Origin: Corynebacterium pseudogenitalium | Lineage (GTDB): Bacteria; Actinomycetota; Actinomycetes; Mycobacteriales; Mycobacteriaceae | Assembly (NCBI RefSeq): GCF_024453815.1 | Contig: NZ_CP072934.1 | Coordinates: 1,612,001-1,676,000 of the forward strand | Reading direction: 5' to 3' | DNA: 64,000 nt | Part shown: one piece after another, positions 8,619 to 18,062 of the stretch | How positions within the stretch are numbered: the stretch's first letter is position 1 | Layout: every line of letters starts with the position of its first letter | Translations under genes and position numbers: made by a program | Notes under the pieces: generated by a model | The model's input: only the letters and a program-made list of their open reading frames with translations | Databases searched by the model: none | Told to the model about the DNA's origin: nothing

Positions 8619-8936
8619 CTAGCGCCGCGGCGGTTCCTGACGCCCGGTCAGGATGTCCACGACGGAGCGGATGGCGGCGTCGCCAAGCTGCGGCAGCGCC
8701 GTGGCGCCCGGAGAAGAGGTCGTCGGGTGTTCCTCGTGGGCGCGCTCGGGCACGCGCTGCTGGTGTGCATCCGCGCTATCTGGTTCAACAGCGATGCTCA
8801 GCGTGGAATCTTCCAGCTCGAGTGCGGTGTCGGAGGTGACGCCGGCGACGCGGGCGGCGTCGACAAGCGCGACGAGGTCCGCGAACGTTGCATTATGAAG
8901 GTCAATTGAGATCTGTACAGCCATGGGCACCAGCAT
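8619..8936 (-). CDS. Hypothetical protein downstream of glnE
   Basis: The gene encodes up to 105 residues; the start may instead be ATG 8924 (MAVQISIDLHNATF). It begins three bases after the glnE stop and so is probably co-transcribed with glnA2 and glnE. The first 60 residues look like a small alpha/beta domain (DLVALVDAARVAGVTSDTAL) and the rest is polar and probably flexible. No family is recognised and no catalytic motif is seen. Confidence 0.6.
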   Translation of the reverse strand: MLVPMAVQISIDLHNATFADLVALVDAARVAGVTSDTALELEDSTLSIAVEPDSADAHQQRVPERAHEEHPTTSSPGATALPQLGDAAIRSVVDILTGRQEPPRR

Positions 8937-8939
8937 AAG

Positions 8940-11900
8940 TTATTCGAACTCGTGCGACGGGGCCTCGCCCCAGAACACCTCCTCGACCACGCGGTATGCG
9001 CGGCGGGTGGTGCGCCGGTAGTCCTCCAGGAACTGCTGTTGGTGCTCCGGGCTGTAGCCCGCGGAGCCTGCGACGGGGCCGAGCTGTGTGCCCGGCGCGG
9101 GCAGCTGGTCGGTGCGCTTGCCGGTGACGAGCACGATGGCGTTGCGGGCCCTGGTGGCCATCAGCCAGGCCTCGCGCAGTTGGCGGGCCTGCTGTGGCGC
9201 GATGACCTGCGGTCGGTCGTCGTTTGGGTCGGCGAGGTAGTCGAGGGCCTCCAGCGTGGAGGTGGTGTGCAAGGCCGGGTGGGTGTGCGCGTGCATCATG
9301 GTGAGCAGCTGCACGGTCCACTCGACGTCGGCGAGCGCCCCGCGGCCCAGCTTGGTGTGGGTGGCGCGGTCCGCCCCGCGCGGCAGGCGCTCGTTATCCA
9401 CGCGCGCCTTGATGCGGCGGACCTCCCTGATGTCGCGCTGGCTGGCACCCCCCGGCGGGTAGCGCACTGGGTCGATGACGCGGAGGAAGTCCGCGCCGAG
9501 GTCCCGGTCACCGGCGATGGTGACGGCGCGCAGCAGCGCCTGGCGCTCCCACACCTCGCCCCACTCGGTGTAGTAACGCTCGTAGGACTCCACCGTGCGC
9601 ACCACCGCGCCAGAGCGCCCCTCGGGGCGCAGTCCGAGGTCGACCTCGAGGGGTGGGTCGGCGCTCGGCTTGGCCAGGCGCGCGCGCATCGCCTCAATGA
9701 CCTTGGCGGCCCACACGGTTGCTTCGTGGTCGTTGTAGCCCTCGTTGGCTGCGGCAACCACCATCACGTCCGCGTCCGAGCCATAGCCGAGCTCCGCCCC
9801 GCCGAGTCTGCCCATCCCGATCACAGCGATGCGCGCCGGCGTTGGGCGCTCGGGGTCCTGGTGCTGGGCGCGCATCTCTGCGGCGAGCGCGGCGCGCAGA
9901 ACGGCGTCCCACACGTAGGTGAGCTCCTCGCAGACCTGGCGCACCTCCATGAAGCCGAGCAGGTCGGCAGCGGCGATGCGCGCGAGCTCCGCCCGACGCA
10001 GCGAACGCGCCACCGACACCGCGCGGTCCGGGTCCTCGTAGCGCCCGGCGGCTGCGACGATCGCCTTCTCCACTTGGTCGGGCGCCGCCTCGATGAGGCG
10101 CGGACCCGAGGAGCCGTCGCCAAAGAGTTTGACCACCTCAGGGGCCGCGATGATCAGTTCGGAGGCGTACGGGCTGGTGCCCAAAATCTGCATGAGACGC
10201 TGGCTAACCACGCCCTCGTCGCGCAGCATGCGCAAAAACCAGCTCTTGTCCTCCGCGGCCTCCGAAAGCTTGCGGTAGTTCAACAAGCCCGCGTCCGGGT
10301 CCGCGGTGCCACCCAGCCAGTGCATCAGCGACGGCAGCAGGATCGCCTGCAACTTCGCCCGGCGCGAGGTGCCCTTCACCAGCGCGGTGAGGTGGTCGTG
10401 GGCGCGGGCCGGGTGGCGGTAGCCGAGTGCGGCGAGCTGGGCCTTGACGGCGTCGGCGCTCAAGGTGGCCTCGCCGTAGCTCAGGTTCACCACAGCGCTG
10501 AGCAGCGGGCGGTAGAAGATGCGCTCGTGCAGGTTGGCCACGGTGAAGCGGACCTGCTTGAGGCGGGCGCGCAGCGCCTCAGTGGCGGTCGCGCGCGGGC
10601 CGGTGCGGAAGCCCGAGGTGCGCGCGAGCCACCGCATCGCCTTCGCGTCGTCCGGTTTGGGCAGCTGGTGGGTGCGCTTGAAGCGGGTGAGCTGCAGTCG
10701 GTGCTCGAGCAGGCGGAGGAACTCGTAGGCGTCGATCAGCTTGGCGCCGTCCTCGCGGCCGATGTAGCCGCCGTCGGTAAGCACCTGGAGCGCGTCGACG
10801 GTGTTCTTCACCCGGATGCTCGGGTCGATGCGCCCGTGCACGAGTTGGAGCAGCTGGACGGCGAATTCGACGTCGCGAAGCCCGCCGCTGCCGAGCTTGA
10901 GCTCGCGCTCGCGCAGGTCTTTCGGCACGTGCTCGAGCACGCGCCTGCGCATCGCCTGGACGTCCTCGACGAAGCTTGTGCGTTGCGACGCCTCCCAGAC
11001 CAATGGGCGCAACGCCGCGATGTAGCGCTGCCCCATCTCGGCGTTGCCTGTCATCGGACGGGCCTTGAGCAGTGCCTGGAACTCCCAGGTCTGCGCCCAG
11101 CGCTTGTAATACGTCAGGTGGCTGTCAACGGTGCGCACGAGCGCGCCGGACTTGCCCTCGGGGCGGAGGTTGGCGTCGACCTCGAAGAAGCACGCGGTGC
11201 CAAGCTGCATCACGGTGCTGGCGGTCTTGGTTGCCGGGGCTGTGGCTGGTTCGGCGACGAAGATGACGTCGACGTCAGAGATGTAGTTCAGCTCGCGGGC
11301 GCCGCACTTGCCCATCGCCATGATCGCGAGGCGGGAGTCGGGGTCGTCGTCGCCGTAGGTTTCGCGGATGGCGACGGCCAGCGCTGCGGTCAGGGCGGCG
11401 TCGGCAAGCGTGGTGACGTACTCGGTCACCTCGCGGTAGCCCACCTCACCTGCGAGGTCCGAGGCGGCGATGCGCATCATGAGGGTGAGGTAGTGCTCGC
11501 GAAGCGGTGCGGTGGCGCTGGCGTGGCGCGACCACTCCTGCCCCGCGCGGTAGGTGCCGGGGGTGGTCAGGTCCTCGCTTGCTGTGTCGCCCTCGAGGCC
11601 CGCCGGCGCGGCGTCGACGGCCGCGAGCATCGTGCGGAAGAGCTCCTCACTGCCTGGGAGCGGCTCGAGCAGGCTGCACCAGCGCTGCGGGTGCGCCACC
11701 AGGTGGTCGGACAGCGCCGTGGAGCCGCCGAGCAGCGCGAACAGCCGGGTGCGGAACTGGCCGTCGGCCGCCAGGTGGGACTGCACGTCCTGCCAGGATG
11801 GGGCGTCGTCAAGCGCGCTGAAGAGACGGTAGAGCGTGTTGAGCGCCAGGTCTGGATCGCCGGCGTCGGCAAGCGCTGCGAGCACCTTCGCGTCGGTGAT

Positions 11901-11984
11901 GCCGAGCGTGGCTAAGTCCTCGGCGGCGCGGGGGCTGGTCAGCCCGAGCTTCGCAGGGTTCGGCAAGGGTGCATCTGCAGACAT
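8940..11984 (-). CDS. glnE: Glutamine synthetase adenylyltransferase/adenylyl-removing enzyme
   Basis: GlnE adds AMP to glutamine synthetase when nitrogen is plentiful and removes it when nitrogen is scarce. The 1,014-residue product has the two nucleotidyltransferase domains of the family: the N-terminal deadenylylation domain with GKCGARELNYISDVDVIF near residue 225 and the C-terminal adenylylation domain with GRLGGAELGYGSDADVMV near residue 735. Lengths and linker fit full-length actinobacterial GlnE. AAGGA overlapping the preceding glnA2 region gives the start ATG 11984. It lies 9 bases after glnA2, but the usual target is GlnA1, which is not in this window. Confidence 0.97.
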   Translation of the reverse strand: MSADAPLPNPAKLGLTSPRAAEDLATLGITDAKVLAALADAGDPDLALNTLYRLFSALDDAPSWQDVQSHLAADGQFRTRLFALLGGSTALSDHLVAHPQRWCSLLEPLPGSEELFRTMLAAVDAAPAGLEGDTASEDLTTPGTYRAGQEWSRHASATAPLREHYLTLMMRIAASDLAGEVGYREVTEYVTTLADAALTAALAVAIRETYGDDDPDSRLAIMAMGKCGARELNYISDVDVIFVAEPATAPATKTASTVMQLGTACFFEVDANLRPEGKSGALVRTVDSHLTYYKRWAQTWEFQALLKARPMTGNAEMGQRYIAALRPLVWEASQRTSFVEDVQAMRRRVLEHVPKDLRERELKLGSGGLRDVEFAVQLLQLVHGRIDPSIRVKNTVDALQVLTDGGYIGREDGAKLIDAYEFLRLLEHRLQLTRFKRTHQLPKPDDAKAMRWLARTSGFRTGPRATATEALRARLKQVRFTVANLHERIFYRPLLSAVVNLSYGEATLSADAVKAQLAALGYRHPARAHDHLTALVKGTSRRAKLQAILLPSLMHWLGGTADPDAGLLNYRKLSEAAEDKSWFLRMLRDEGVVSQRLMQILGTSPYASELIIAAPEVVKLFGDGSSGPRLIEAAPDQVEKAIVAAAGRYEDPDRAVSVARSLRRAELARIAAADLLGFMEVRQVCEELTYVWDAVLRAALAAEMRAQHQDPERPTPARIAVIGMGRLGGAELGYGSDADVMVVAAANEGYNDHEATVWAAKVIEAMRARLAKPSADPPLEVDLGLRPEGRSGAVVRTVESYERYYTEWGEVWERQALLRAVTIAGDRDLGADFLRVIDPVRYPPGGASQRDIREVRRIKARVDNERLPRGADRATHTKLGRGALADVEWTVQLLTMMHAHTHPALHTTSTLEALDYLADPNDDRPQVIAPQQARQLREAWLMATRARNAIVLVTGKRTDQLPAPGTQLGPVAGSAGYSPEHQQQFLEDYRRTTRRAYRVVEEVFWGEAPSHEFE

Positions 11985-11993
11985 GGTGTTTCC

Positions 11994-13328
11994 TTAAAGG
12001 TCGATGCCGCTTTCGATCTCCCACGGGGTGATCTGGGAGGTGTAGGCGTGGTACTCGTCCCACTTCGAACGCAGGAAGAACTCGAAGACCTGCTCCCCGA
12101 GCACTTCCGCCATAAACTCGGAGCGCTCCAGGTGGCGCAGCGCCTGGTCGAGCGAGTTCGGCAGGTCGCGGTACCCCATCGCGCGGCGCTCCCGGCGAGT
12201 CAGCGCGAATACGTCGTCGCGGCTTGGCTCGTCGAGCTCGTACTCGCCCTCGATGCCGCGCAGGCCCGCTGCCAGCACCGCCGCGTACGCAAGGTAAGGG
12301 TTACAGGCGGAGTCCAACGAGCGGACCTCGATGCGGCGCGAGTCCGCCTTGTGCAGGCGGTAGGTGGGCACGCGCACCATCGCGGAGCGGTTGGACACGC
12401 CCCACGTCGCCGCGGTCGGCGCCTCGGAGCCGAACTGGAGGCGCTTATACGAGTTGACCCACTGATTGGTCACCGCGGAGATCTCGTTGGCGTGCTCGAT
12501 GATGCCCGCGACGAACTGGCGGCCCGTCTTGGACAGCGAAATCTCATCGTCCGGGTCGTGGAAGGCGTTGGTCTCCCCCTCCCACAGCGAGAAGTGGGTG
12601 TGCATCGCGGAACCATCCATGTCCGCGAACGGCTTTGGCATGAACGTGGCGTGCACGCCGTTGGCTTCCGCGACGGTCTTCACGATGTAGCGGAAGGTGA
12701 CCACGTTATCGGCCATGGTCAGCGCGTCGGTGTGCCGCAGGTCGATCTCCTGCTGGCCGGCGCTGGCCTCGTGGTGGGAAAACTCAGTGACAATGCCCAT
12801 GTACTCCAACGCGGCGATCGCCTGGCGGCGCAACTTCGGCGCCTCGTTGCGCTTCGCCTGGTCGAAGTAGCCGCCCTTGTCCGCCGGCACCGGGTCCTCC
12901 CCAGGCATGTTCTGCTTGAGCACGTAGTACTCGATCTCGGGGCTGGCGTTGAACTCGAAGCCGAGCTCGCGCGCGTGCGTCATCTGGCGGCGCAGTACCT
13001 GGCGCGGGTCCGCGTAGAGCGGGTCGCCGTCCGGCATGGTGATGTCGCAGAACATGCGGGCGGTCTGCAGGCCGGTGCCTTCGTCGAACGGCAGCGGCTG
13101 GAAGGTAGAGGGGTCCGGGCGCAACAAGGTGTCGGACTCGGAGATGCGGGAGAAGCCCTCGATGGAGGAGCCGTCGAAGCCCACGCCCTCGTCGAAGGCG
13201 GCCTCAAGTTCGGCGGGGCTCATCATGACGGTTTTCAGGGATCCGAAAATGTCAGTGAACCACAGGCGGATGAACGCGATGTCGCGCTGTTCAACCATGC
13301 GAAGTACGTTTTCCTGTTGCGTGTCCAT
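11994..13328 (-). CDS. glnA2: Glutamine synthetase, GlnA2 type
   Basis: The 444-residue protein is a type I glutamine synthetase-fold enzyme (glutamate + NH3 + ATP to glutamine). Signatures are FDGSSIEGF near residue 50, PEIEYYVLK (metal glutamates), the HHEASAGQQEIDLR block and the flexible-loop region NRSAMVRVP. At the site where adenylylated enzymes carry NLYDLP, this protein has GYRDLP, so the AMP-accepting tyrosine is not in place. ATG 13328 is used; an in-frame ATG 30 bases upstream is less likely. It precedes glnE, the C. glutamicum arrangement. In C. glutamicum GlnA2 is not the main assimilatory enzyme. Confidence 0.95.
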   Translation of the reverse strand: MDTQQENVLRMVEQRDIAFIRLWFTDIFGSLKTVMMSPAELEAAFDEGVGFDGSSIEGFSRISESDTLLRPDPSTFQPLPFDEGTGLQTARMFCDITMPDGDPLYADPRQVLRRQMTHARELGFEFNASPEIEYYVLKQNMPGEDPVPADKGGYFDQAKRNEAPKLRRQAIAALEYMGIVTEFSHHEASAGQQEIDLRHTDALTMADNVVTFRYIVKTVAEANGVHATFMPKPFADMDGSAMHTHFSLWEGETNAFHDPDDEISLSKTGRQFVAGIIEHANEISAVTNQWVNSYKRLQFGSEAPTAATWGVSNRSAMVRVPTYRLHKADSRRIEVRSLDSACNPYLAYAAVLAAGLRGIEGEYELDEPSRDDVFALTRRERRAMGYRDLPNSLDQALRHLERSEFMAEVLGEQVFEFFLRSKWDEYHAYTSQITPWEIESGIDL

Positions 13329-13434
13329 AGTGTTGTACCCTACTGCGCCTGCGCTCATGCCGCCGCGAAAGTGGGCGAACGCGTTAGACTTTGCGGTGAC
13401 CGCACATGCTTCGTGTTGAAAGTAGGGCTTCGCC

Positions 13435-14985
13435 GTGGCTGCACCACATGAGTACGTAGAAATTGAGATCAAGTTAGCTGTCGACGACTCCACCGCCGTC
13501 CCCGACATGCGGCAGCTGCCGGGGGTGTCCGCACTCGCGAGCACGAGCCACCAGCAGCTCTCCGCAATCTACTACGACACGGCTGACCTGCGCCTGACAC
13601 GCGAGAAGATCACGCTGCGCCGCCGCACGGGAGGCCCGGACGACGGCTGGCACATGAAGATTCCAGCGGGTCAAGGCCGCACCGAGCTACGCTGCCCACT
13701 GCAGGACCCGCACACGGTCCCGCAGGAGCTTGTCGACGCCGTCCGCGCCATCGTGCGCCGCCACCCGCTGCAGCCCATTGCCCAGGTGGACAACCACCGC
13801 GTGGAAACCATCCTCGCCGACGAGGAAGGCCCGCCCGTCGCCGAGTTTTGCGACGACCACGTCTCCGCCCGCTCCCTGCTACCAGGGGGTTCGCACACCA
13901 CTTGGCGTGAGTGGGAACTCGAACTCACGGAGCAGGTCGCGGGCACCAACGCAGGTGCGTCCCTGCTGCGCCAGGCGGAGCGCTACCTGCTCTCCTCCGG
14001 CGCTCGCCCGTCCTCCTCGCCGTCGAAGCTGACGTCCGCGCTCGGGGACTCGTTGGCGAAAGCTCCGCTGCCTCCGCACCTCACCGAGGCACACCTGCCT
14101 GCGGATTCCCCGCTGCATTCCCTGTTAACTTCCGTACGCACGCTTCGCGACACCATCGTCCACGGCGACCGCGCCGTACGCGCCGACCAGTGGGACTCGG
14201 TGCACCAGCAGCGAGTGGCAATCCGGGAGCTGCGCTCCATCCTGCGCACCTTCGACGGGCTCGTGCAGGGCGATGCGTTTTCGAAGATCGAGAAGGAACT
14301 CAAGCACGTCGCGGGCGTGCTCGGGGTGGCGCGCGACGCTGAGGTGGTGCACGCCCGGTGGTTGCAGCTGCTCGACACTGACGACTCCGGCTGCATGGAT
14401 GATGCTGCCGCAGCCCACCTGCGCGAGGATATGCACAGCGTGTACAAGCTCGCGCACCGCAACATCGTCAACATGTGCAACAGCGACGCCTACCTCAACC
14501 TTCTCGACGCCATCGATGGACTCATCGCAAACCCTCCCCAGGTGCGCGAGGGCATCAAGGACAACGACGAGGCCCTGGCCCGCCACGTGCGCAAGGCATA
14601 TAAGAAGCTGATGAAGCGCCACGCCAAGGTCGACGACCGCTACCACGACACGTCACTGCCGCGCGCGAAGCGCGAGGCCTACGTGCACGACGTACGCAAG
14701 GCCGCCAAGCGGCTGCGCTACGCAGCGGCAGCCACCGGCGACCCGAAGTTCAAGCGCCTTATCAAGGCCTGCAAGCGCCTGCAATCAATGCTGGGTGACT
14801 TCCAGGACTGCGCGACCTCGCGCGAGGAGCTGCTGGTGCTTGCGAAGCTGGCGCGCCAGCGCGACGAGGACGTGTTCGCCTACGGCATGTGCTTCCAACG
14901 CGAACTCCGCGACGGTGAAAAGGCACTGCGCGGCTACTTCGGCGCGATCCGCGAAGTAAAGAAGGCGGCACAGAAAGCCCTGTAA
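13435..14985 (+). CDS. CYTH and CHAD domain protein
   Basis: The 516-residue protein begins at GTG 13435. Residues 1-190 form a CYTH (triphosphate tunnel) domain with the diagnostic EIEIKLAV near the N-terminus, LRRRTGG and paired acidic/basic strands. Residues about 225-510 are a CHAD domain with helix-rich, conserved His/Arg/Lys (HQQRVAIRELRSILRTF, VHDVRKAAKRLRYAAAA). CYTH domains bind or hydrolyse triphosphorylated substrates and CHAD domains bind polyphosphate granules, so a role in polyphosphate metabolism is the best inference. It diverges from glnA2 with 106 bases between. Confidence 0.92.
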   Translation: MAAPHEYVEIEIKLAVDDSTAVPDMRQLPGVSALASTSHQQLSAIYYDTADLRLTREKITLRRRTGGPDDGWHMKIPAGQGRTELRCPLQDPHTVPQELVDAVRAIVRRHPLQPIAQVDNHRVETILADEEGPPVAEFCDDHVSARSLLPGGSHTTWREWELELTEQVAGTNAGASLLRQAERYLLSSGARPSSSPSKLTSALGDSLAKAPLPPHLTEAHLPADSPLHSLLTSVRTLRDTIVHGDRAVRADQWDSVHQQRVAIRELRSILRTFDGLVQGDAFSKIEKELKHVAGVLGVARDAEVVHARWLQLLDTDDSGCMDDAAAAHLREDMHSVYKLAHRNIVNMCNSDAYLNLLDAIDGLIANPPQVREGIKDNDEALARHVRKAYKKLMKRHAKVDDRYHDTSLPRAKREAYVHDVRKAAKRLRYAAAATGDPKFKRLIKACKRLQSMLGDFQDCATSREELLVLAKLARQRDEDVFAYGMCFQRELRDGEKALRGYFGAIREVKKAAQKAL

Positions 14986-15015
14986 GTCCTGTAAGTCCTG
15001 TACGCGCAGTAGGGG

Positions 15016-15219
15016 CTACTTCTCCCAGGAAGGTGGGGTGCCCCAGTTGTCCTCGGCGGCCTCTTCCGCGTCCGCCTGCTGGTTACGCGCGGCCGCGATG
15101 CGCAGCGCATCCTCGGCTTCCTCGCGCGTCTTGTAGGGGCCCATGCGGTTTTCCCAGGACTGCACTTTGCCCTCGGTGATCTCGCCGGTGGTCGGGTTGT
15201 AGTAGAAGTTTCCGTTCAT
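15016..15219 (-). CDS. Small SPOR-like conserved protein
   Basis: The 67-residue product starts at ATG 15219 (an in-frame ATG at 15228 is also possible). The sequence NGNFYYNPTTGEITEG followed by MGPYKTREEAEDAL resembles the short SPOR-like proteins seen in actinobacteria, whose tail binds or mimics a sporulation-related repeat fold. There is no signal peptide or membrane segment. It diverges from the galactokinase-like gene with only 37 bases between. Function is unknown. Confidence 0.7.
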   Translation of the reverse strand: MNGNFYYNPTTGEITEGKVQSWENRMGPYKTREEAEDALRIAAARNQQADAEEAAEDNWGTPPSWEK

Positions 15220-15256
15220 GGCGCCCACCTTAGCGCCGCGGGTATGGTTGTGCCCT

Positions 15257-16450
15257 ATGAATGTCCAACAGGAGATGCGTGCTGCACATGCCCACCATGC
15301 TGGCTGCGCCCCCGACCACGTCGCTTCCGCGCCGGCAACGGTGGTGGTGGCTGGTGATGGCGTCGATAATTATGGCGGGGCGAGCATCATCGGGCTTGGC
15401 CCACAGCGGGTGTGTGCCGCGGTGAGCCGCAGGTCGGACGATGTCATTTCGCTCCAGTTCACGCGTGTCGACGGCCGGATTCTCGCCGCGACCAGCACGC
15501 TGGCGGCACTCAACGCCCCTACCGCGGGCACCGAGGAAGCGCAGCTCGCGCACCGGATTACCGGGCTGATCCATACGCTGATCCACCGCCAGGTGCTTTC
15601 CCGCGAGACCACGGGAATGGACATCTCGGTGGTCTCCCACGTCACGCACGGAGTTGGCCTCGGCGAGATTGCCGCGGCAGAAGCCGCCATCACGTTGGCG
15701 TGCGCCGGCGCCCACGACGATATCGACGCCCCTCCCCTGCGCACGAAGCTTGCGGAGGTCTGCGCACAGTCCGCCACCGCGTACGCCACGTCCAGCCCAT
15801 TGAAGGCGCGCTACACCGCGGCGCTTCGCGGCCACGGCACCACGCTGAACCTTGTGGAGCAGGCGGACGGCTCGGTCACGCAGATCACCCACCCCGAGCG
15901 CCTTGGTCTGCGGATGTTCGTGGTGGCCAAGGAGCAGACTGCGCAGCCGGACGCGTTCGCGGAGTCGATGCGGCGGCGCCAGGAGTTCATCGAGACGGCA
16001 GCTGCAAACTTCGGCGTGGCCTCGCTGCGCCAACTACCGGACGCGACCGCGCGCGTGGTCCAGTGGGTGGAGGCCCGCCACACCGTTGGCGATAGTTCCG
16101 CACCGGATCCGCGGCGCGCACGCGCAGTGCTGCAGCGCTGTGAGGACGAAACGGCACGCGCACTGGGTGTGGCGCAGGCGTTGCGCTCGCAGCAGATCGA
16201 TGCGCTGGTCAACGCGCTAAGCCCCCACGCGGGTGACGCCGCCGATGAGGCCCTGGCAACCCCGGCGCTGCTGAGCCAGCTCGCGTGCGAGTGCGGAGCG
16301 AGCGTCGCAAGGCCAGCCGCACCTGGGGTCTCCCAGTCGGTGCTGGCGCTGGTGCCGACGTCGAAAGCCGAAAACTTTGCCTCCCGAATGAAGGAGAACC
16401 TGCTGGTCATCCCGATCACGACGGGTGAGGTTGGCAGGATCGAAGTGTAA
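15257..16450 (+). CDS. Degenerate galactokinase-like GHMP kinase homologue
   Basis: The 397-residue protein has the overall order of a GHMP kinase of the galactokinase type, but the motifs are eroded. Where galactokinases have NLIGEHTDYNGG, it reads VVVAGDGVDNYGG near residue 35. Where the ATP loop should be GLSSSAA, it reads GVGLGEIAAAEAAITLA near residue 137. The C-terminal glycine motif GAGFGG is replaced by RPAAPGVSQSVLALVPT. Loss of the catalytic and phosphate-binding residues suggests it is not a galactokinase, although the frame is intact and long. It stands next to rnpB. It could be a binding or regulatory pseudoenzyme; this is inference. Confidence 0.7.
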   Translation: MNVQQEMRAAHAHHAGCAPDHVASAPATVVVAGDGVDNYGGASIIGLGPQRVCAAVSRRSDDVISLQFTRVDGRILAATSTLAALNAPTAGTEEAQLAHRITGLIHTLIHRQVLSRETTGMDISVVSHVTHGVGLGEIAAAEAAITLACAGAHDDIDAPPLRTKLAEVCAQSATAYATSSPLKARYTAALRGHGTTLNLVEQADGSVTQITHPERLGLRMFVVAKEQTAQPDAFAESMRRRQEFIETAAANFGVASLRQLPDATARVVQWVEARHTVGDSSAPDPRRARAVLQRCEDETARALGVAQALRSQQIDALVNALSPHAGDAADEALATPALLSQLACECGASVARPAAPGVSQSVLALVPTSKAENFASRMKENLLVIPITTGEVGRIEV

Positions 16451-16876
<426 letters not shown>

Positions 16877-16906
16877 GCCACTCTACAACACAGCGGCCGG
16901 TGCGCT

Positions 16907-18058
16907 TTATTTTCGGTGGTGGGCGACGTCGTTGACGCAGCGCACCACGCCCATCTCCCCGTAGAACTCCACCACAGAAATCGACGCCAAGTCCAGAAAC
17001 AGGTGCTTGAACACTTCAGCGCTCACGTTCAGCCCCTGGCGGATCACCGACTTGATCGGCGTGGTGTGCGCCACCAAGAGGATGGTTTTGCCTTCGTAGC
17101 GTTCCTGGACGCGCAGCCGGGCACGCGTGACGCGGCGATGCAGCGATGCCAGCGACTCCCCGTTCGGCGGCGCGGTGGCGGCGGAGGCCTGCCACGCCTC
17201 GAACTCCTCGGGGTAGCGCTGCTGCGCGTCCTGCCTGCTGAGCGCCTCGAAGTCGCCGAAGTCCACCTCGCGGAAGCCCTCCTCGGTGACGATGTCCTCG
17301 TGCGCAATCCCGAGTGCGTCCGCACAGGCCTGCGCGGTTTGCTGGGCACGCGCCTGCGGTGAGGCAACGATCACGTCGATGTGCCCCATCTCGGCGAGCG
17401 CGGCCGCGGCCCGGCGCGCTTGCGCCTGCCCGATTTCGGTGAGCGGCGGGTTGGCTTGCCCGCTGTAGACGCGGCGGGCGGAGTGTTCGGTTTGGCCGTG
17501 GCGCAGCAGCACGAAGCGGGTGCGTGGGGCGTCGGTGCCGGACCAGTGGCCGGGGCTGGCCGTCTCGTGGGGCTGTGCCTCTTTTGGTGCTGCCGAGGCG
17601 ACCTGCTTCGGTGCTTGCGCGGGCGCCTCGTGTGCAACGAGACCCTGTTTGCCCTTCGCGGCGGCGTCCATGGCCACGTTGGACAGCTCGTCGGCCTTCT
17701 TGTTCTTGGCGCGCGGCACCCACGTGTACGTCACCTTTGTGCACGTGCGTGCGAGCTGCTTCGCCTCAAGTGCGAGCTGCTGCATGTCGGGGTGCTTGAT
17801 CTTCCAGCGCCCGTTCATCTGCTCGACCACGAGCTTGGAGTCCATGGACACCGCGACTTCGTCGGCGCCGGCGTCGATGGCGGCCTTCAAACCCTCAATG
17901 AGTCCGTGGTACTCCGCGACGTTGTTCGTGGACTTCTTGCCCACCGCGTAGACGACTTCCGCCAGCGTCTCCCCGTCCGGGCCGTAGACGACGGCACCGC
18001 TTCCGGCGACGCCGGGGTTGCCACGGGAGCCGCCGTCGCAAAACATGGCTACCTTCAT
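16907..18058 (-). CDS. Bifunctional RNase HI / histidine phosphatase
   Basis: The 383-residue protein is a fusion like M. tuberculosis Rv2228c. Residues 1-135 are an RNase HI domain with its acidic residues in CDGGSRGNPG (D8), NNVAEYHGL (E) and VSMDSKLVV (D), which would cut RNA in RNA/DNA hybrids. After a polar Ala/Pro-rich linker, residues about 180-380 are a phosphoglycerate mutase-like phosphatase with RHGQTEHS and VAHTTPI; the mycobacterial partner acts as alpha-ribazole or acid phosphatase. Start ATG 18058 follows the zinc-ribbon gene by 4 bases, so the two are in one operon with Nif3. Confidence 0.95.
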   Translation of the reverse strand: MKVAMFCDGGSRGNPGVAGSGAVVYGPDGETLAEVVYAVGKKSTNNVAEYHGLIEGLKAAIDAGADEVAVSMDSKLVVEQMNGRWKIKHPDMQQLALEAKQLARTCTKVTYTWVPRAKNKKADELSNVAMDAAAKGKQGLVAHEAPAQAPKQVASAAPKEAQPHETASPGHWSGTDAPRTRFVLLRHGQTEHSARRVYSGQANPPLTEIGQAQARRAAAALAEMGHIDVIVASPQARAQQTAQACADALGIAHEDIVTEEGFREVDFGDFEALSRQDAQQRYPEEFEAWQASAATAPPNGESLASLHRRVTRARLRVQERYEGKTILLVAHTTPIKSVIRQGLNVSAEVFKHLFLDLASISVVEFYGEMGVVRCVNDVAHHRK

Positions 18059-18062
18059 GCGC

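Noticed and set aside
8952..11915. A 987-residue plus-strand frame opposite glnE
   Set aside because: It is the antisense shadow of glnE; it is rich in His/Arg/Gly and has no domain pattern.
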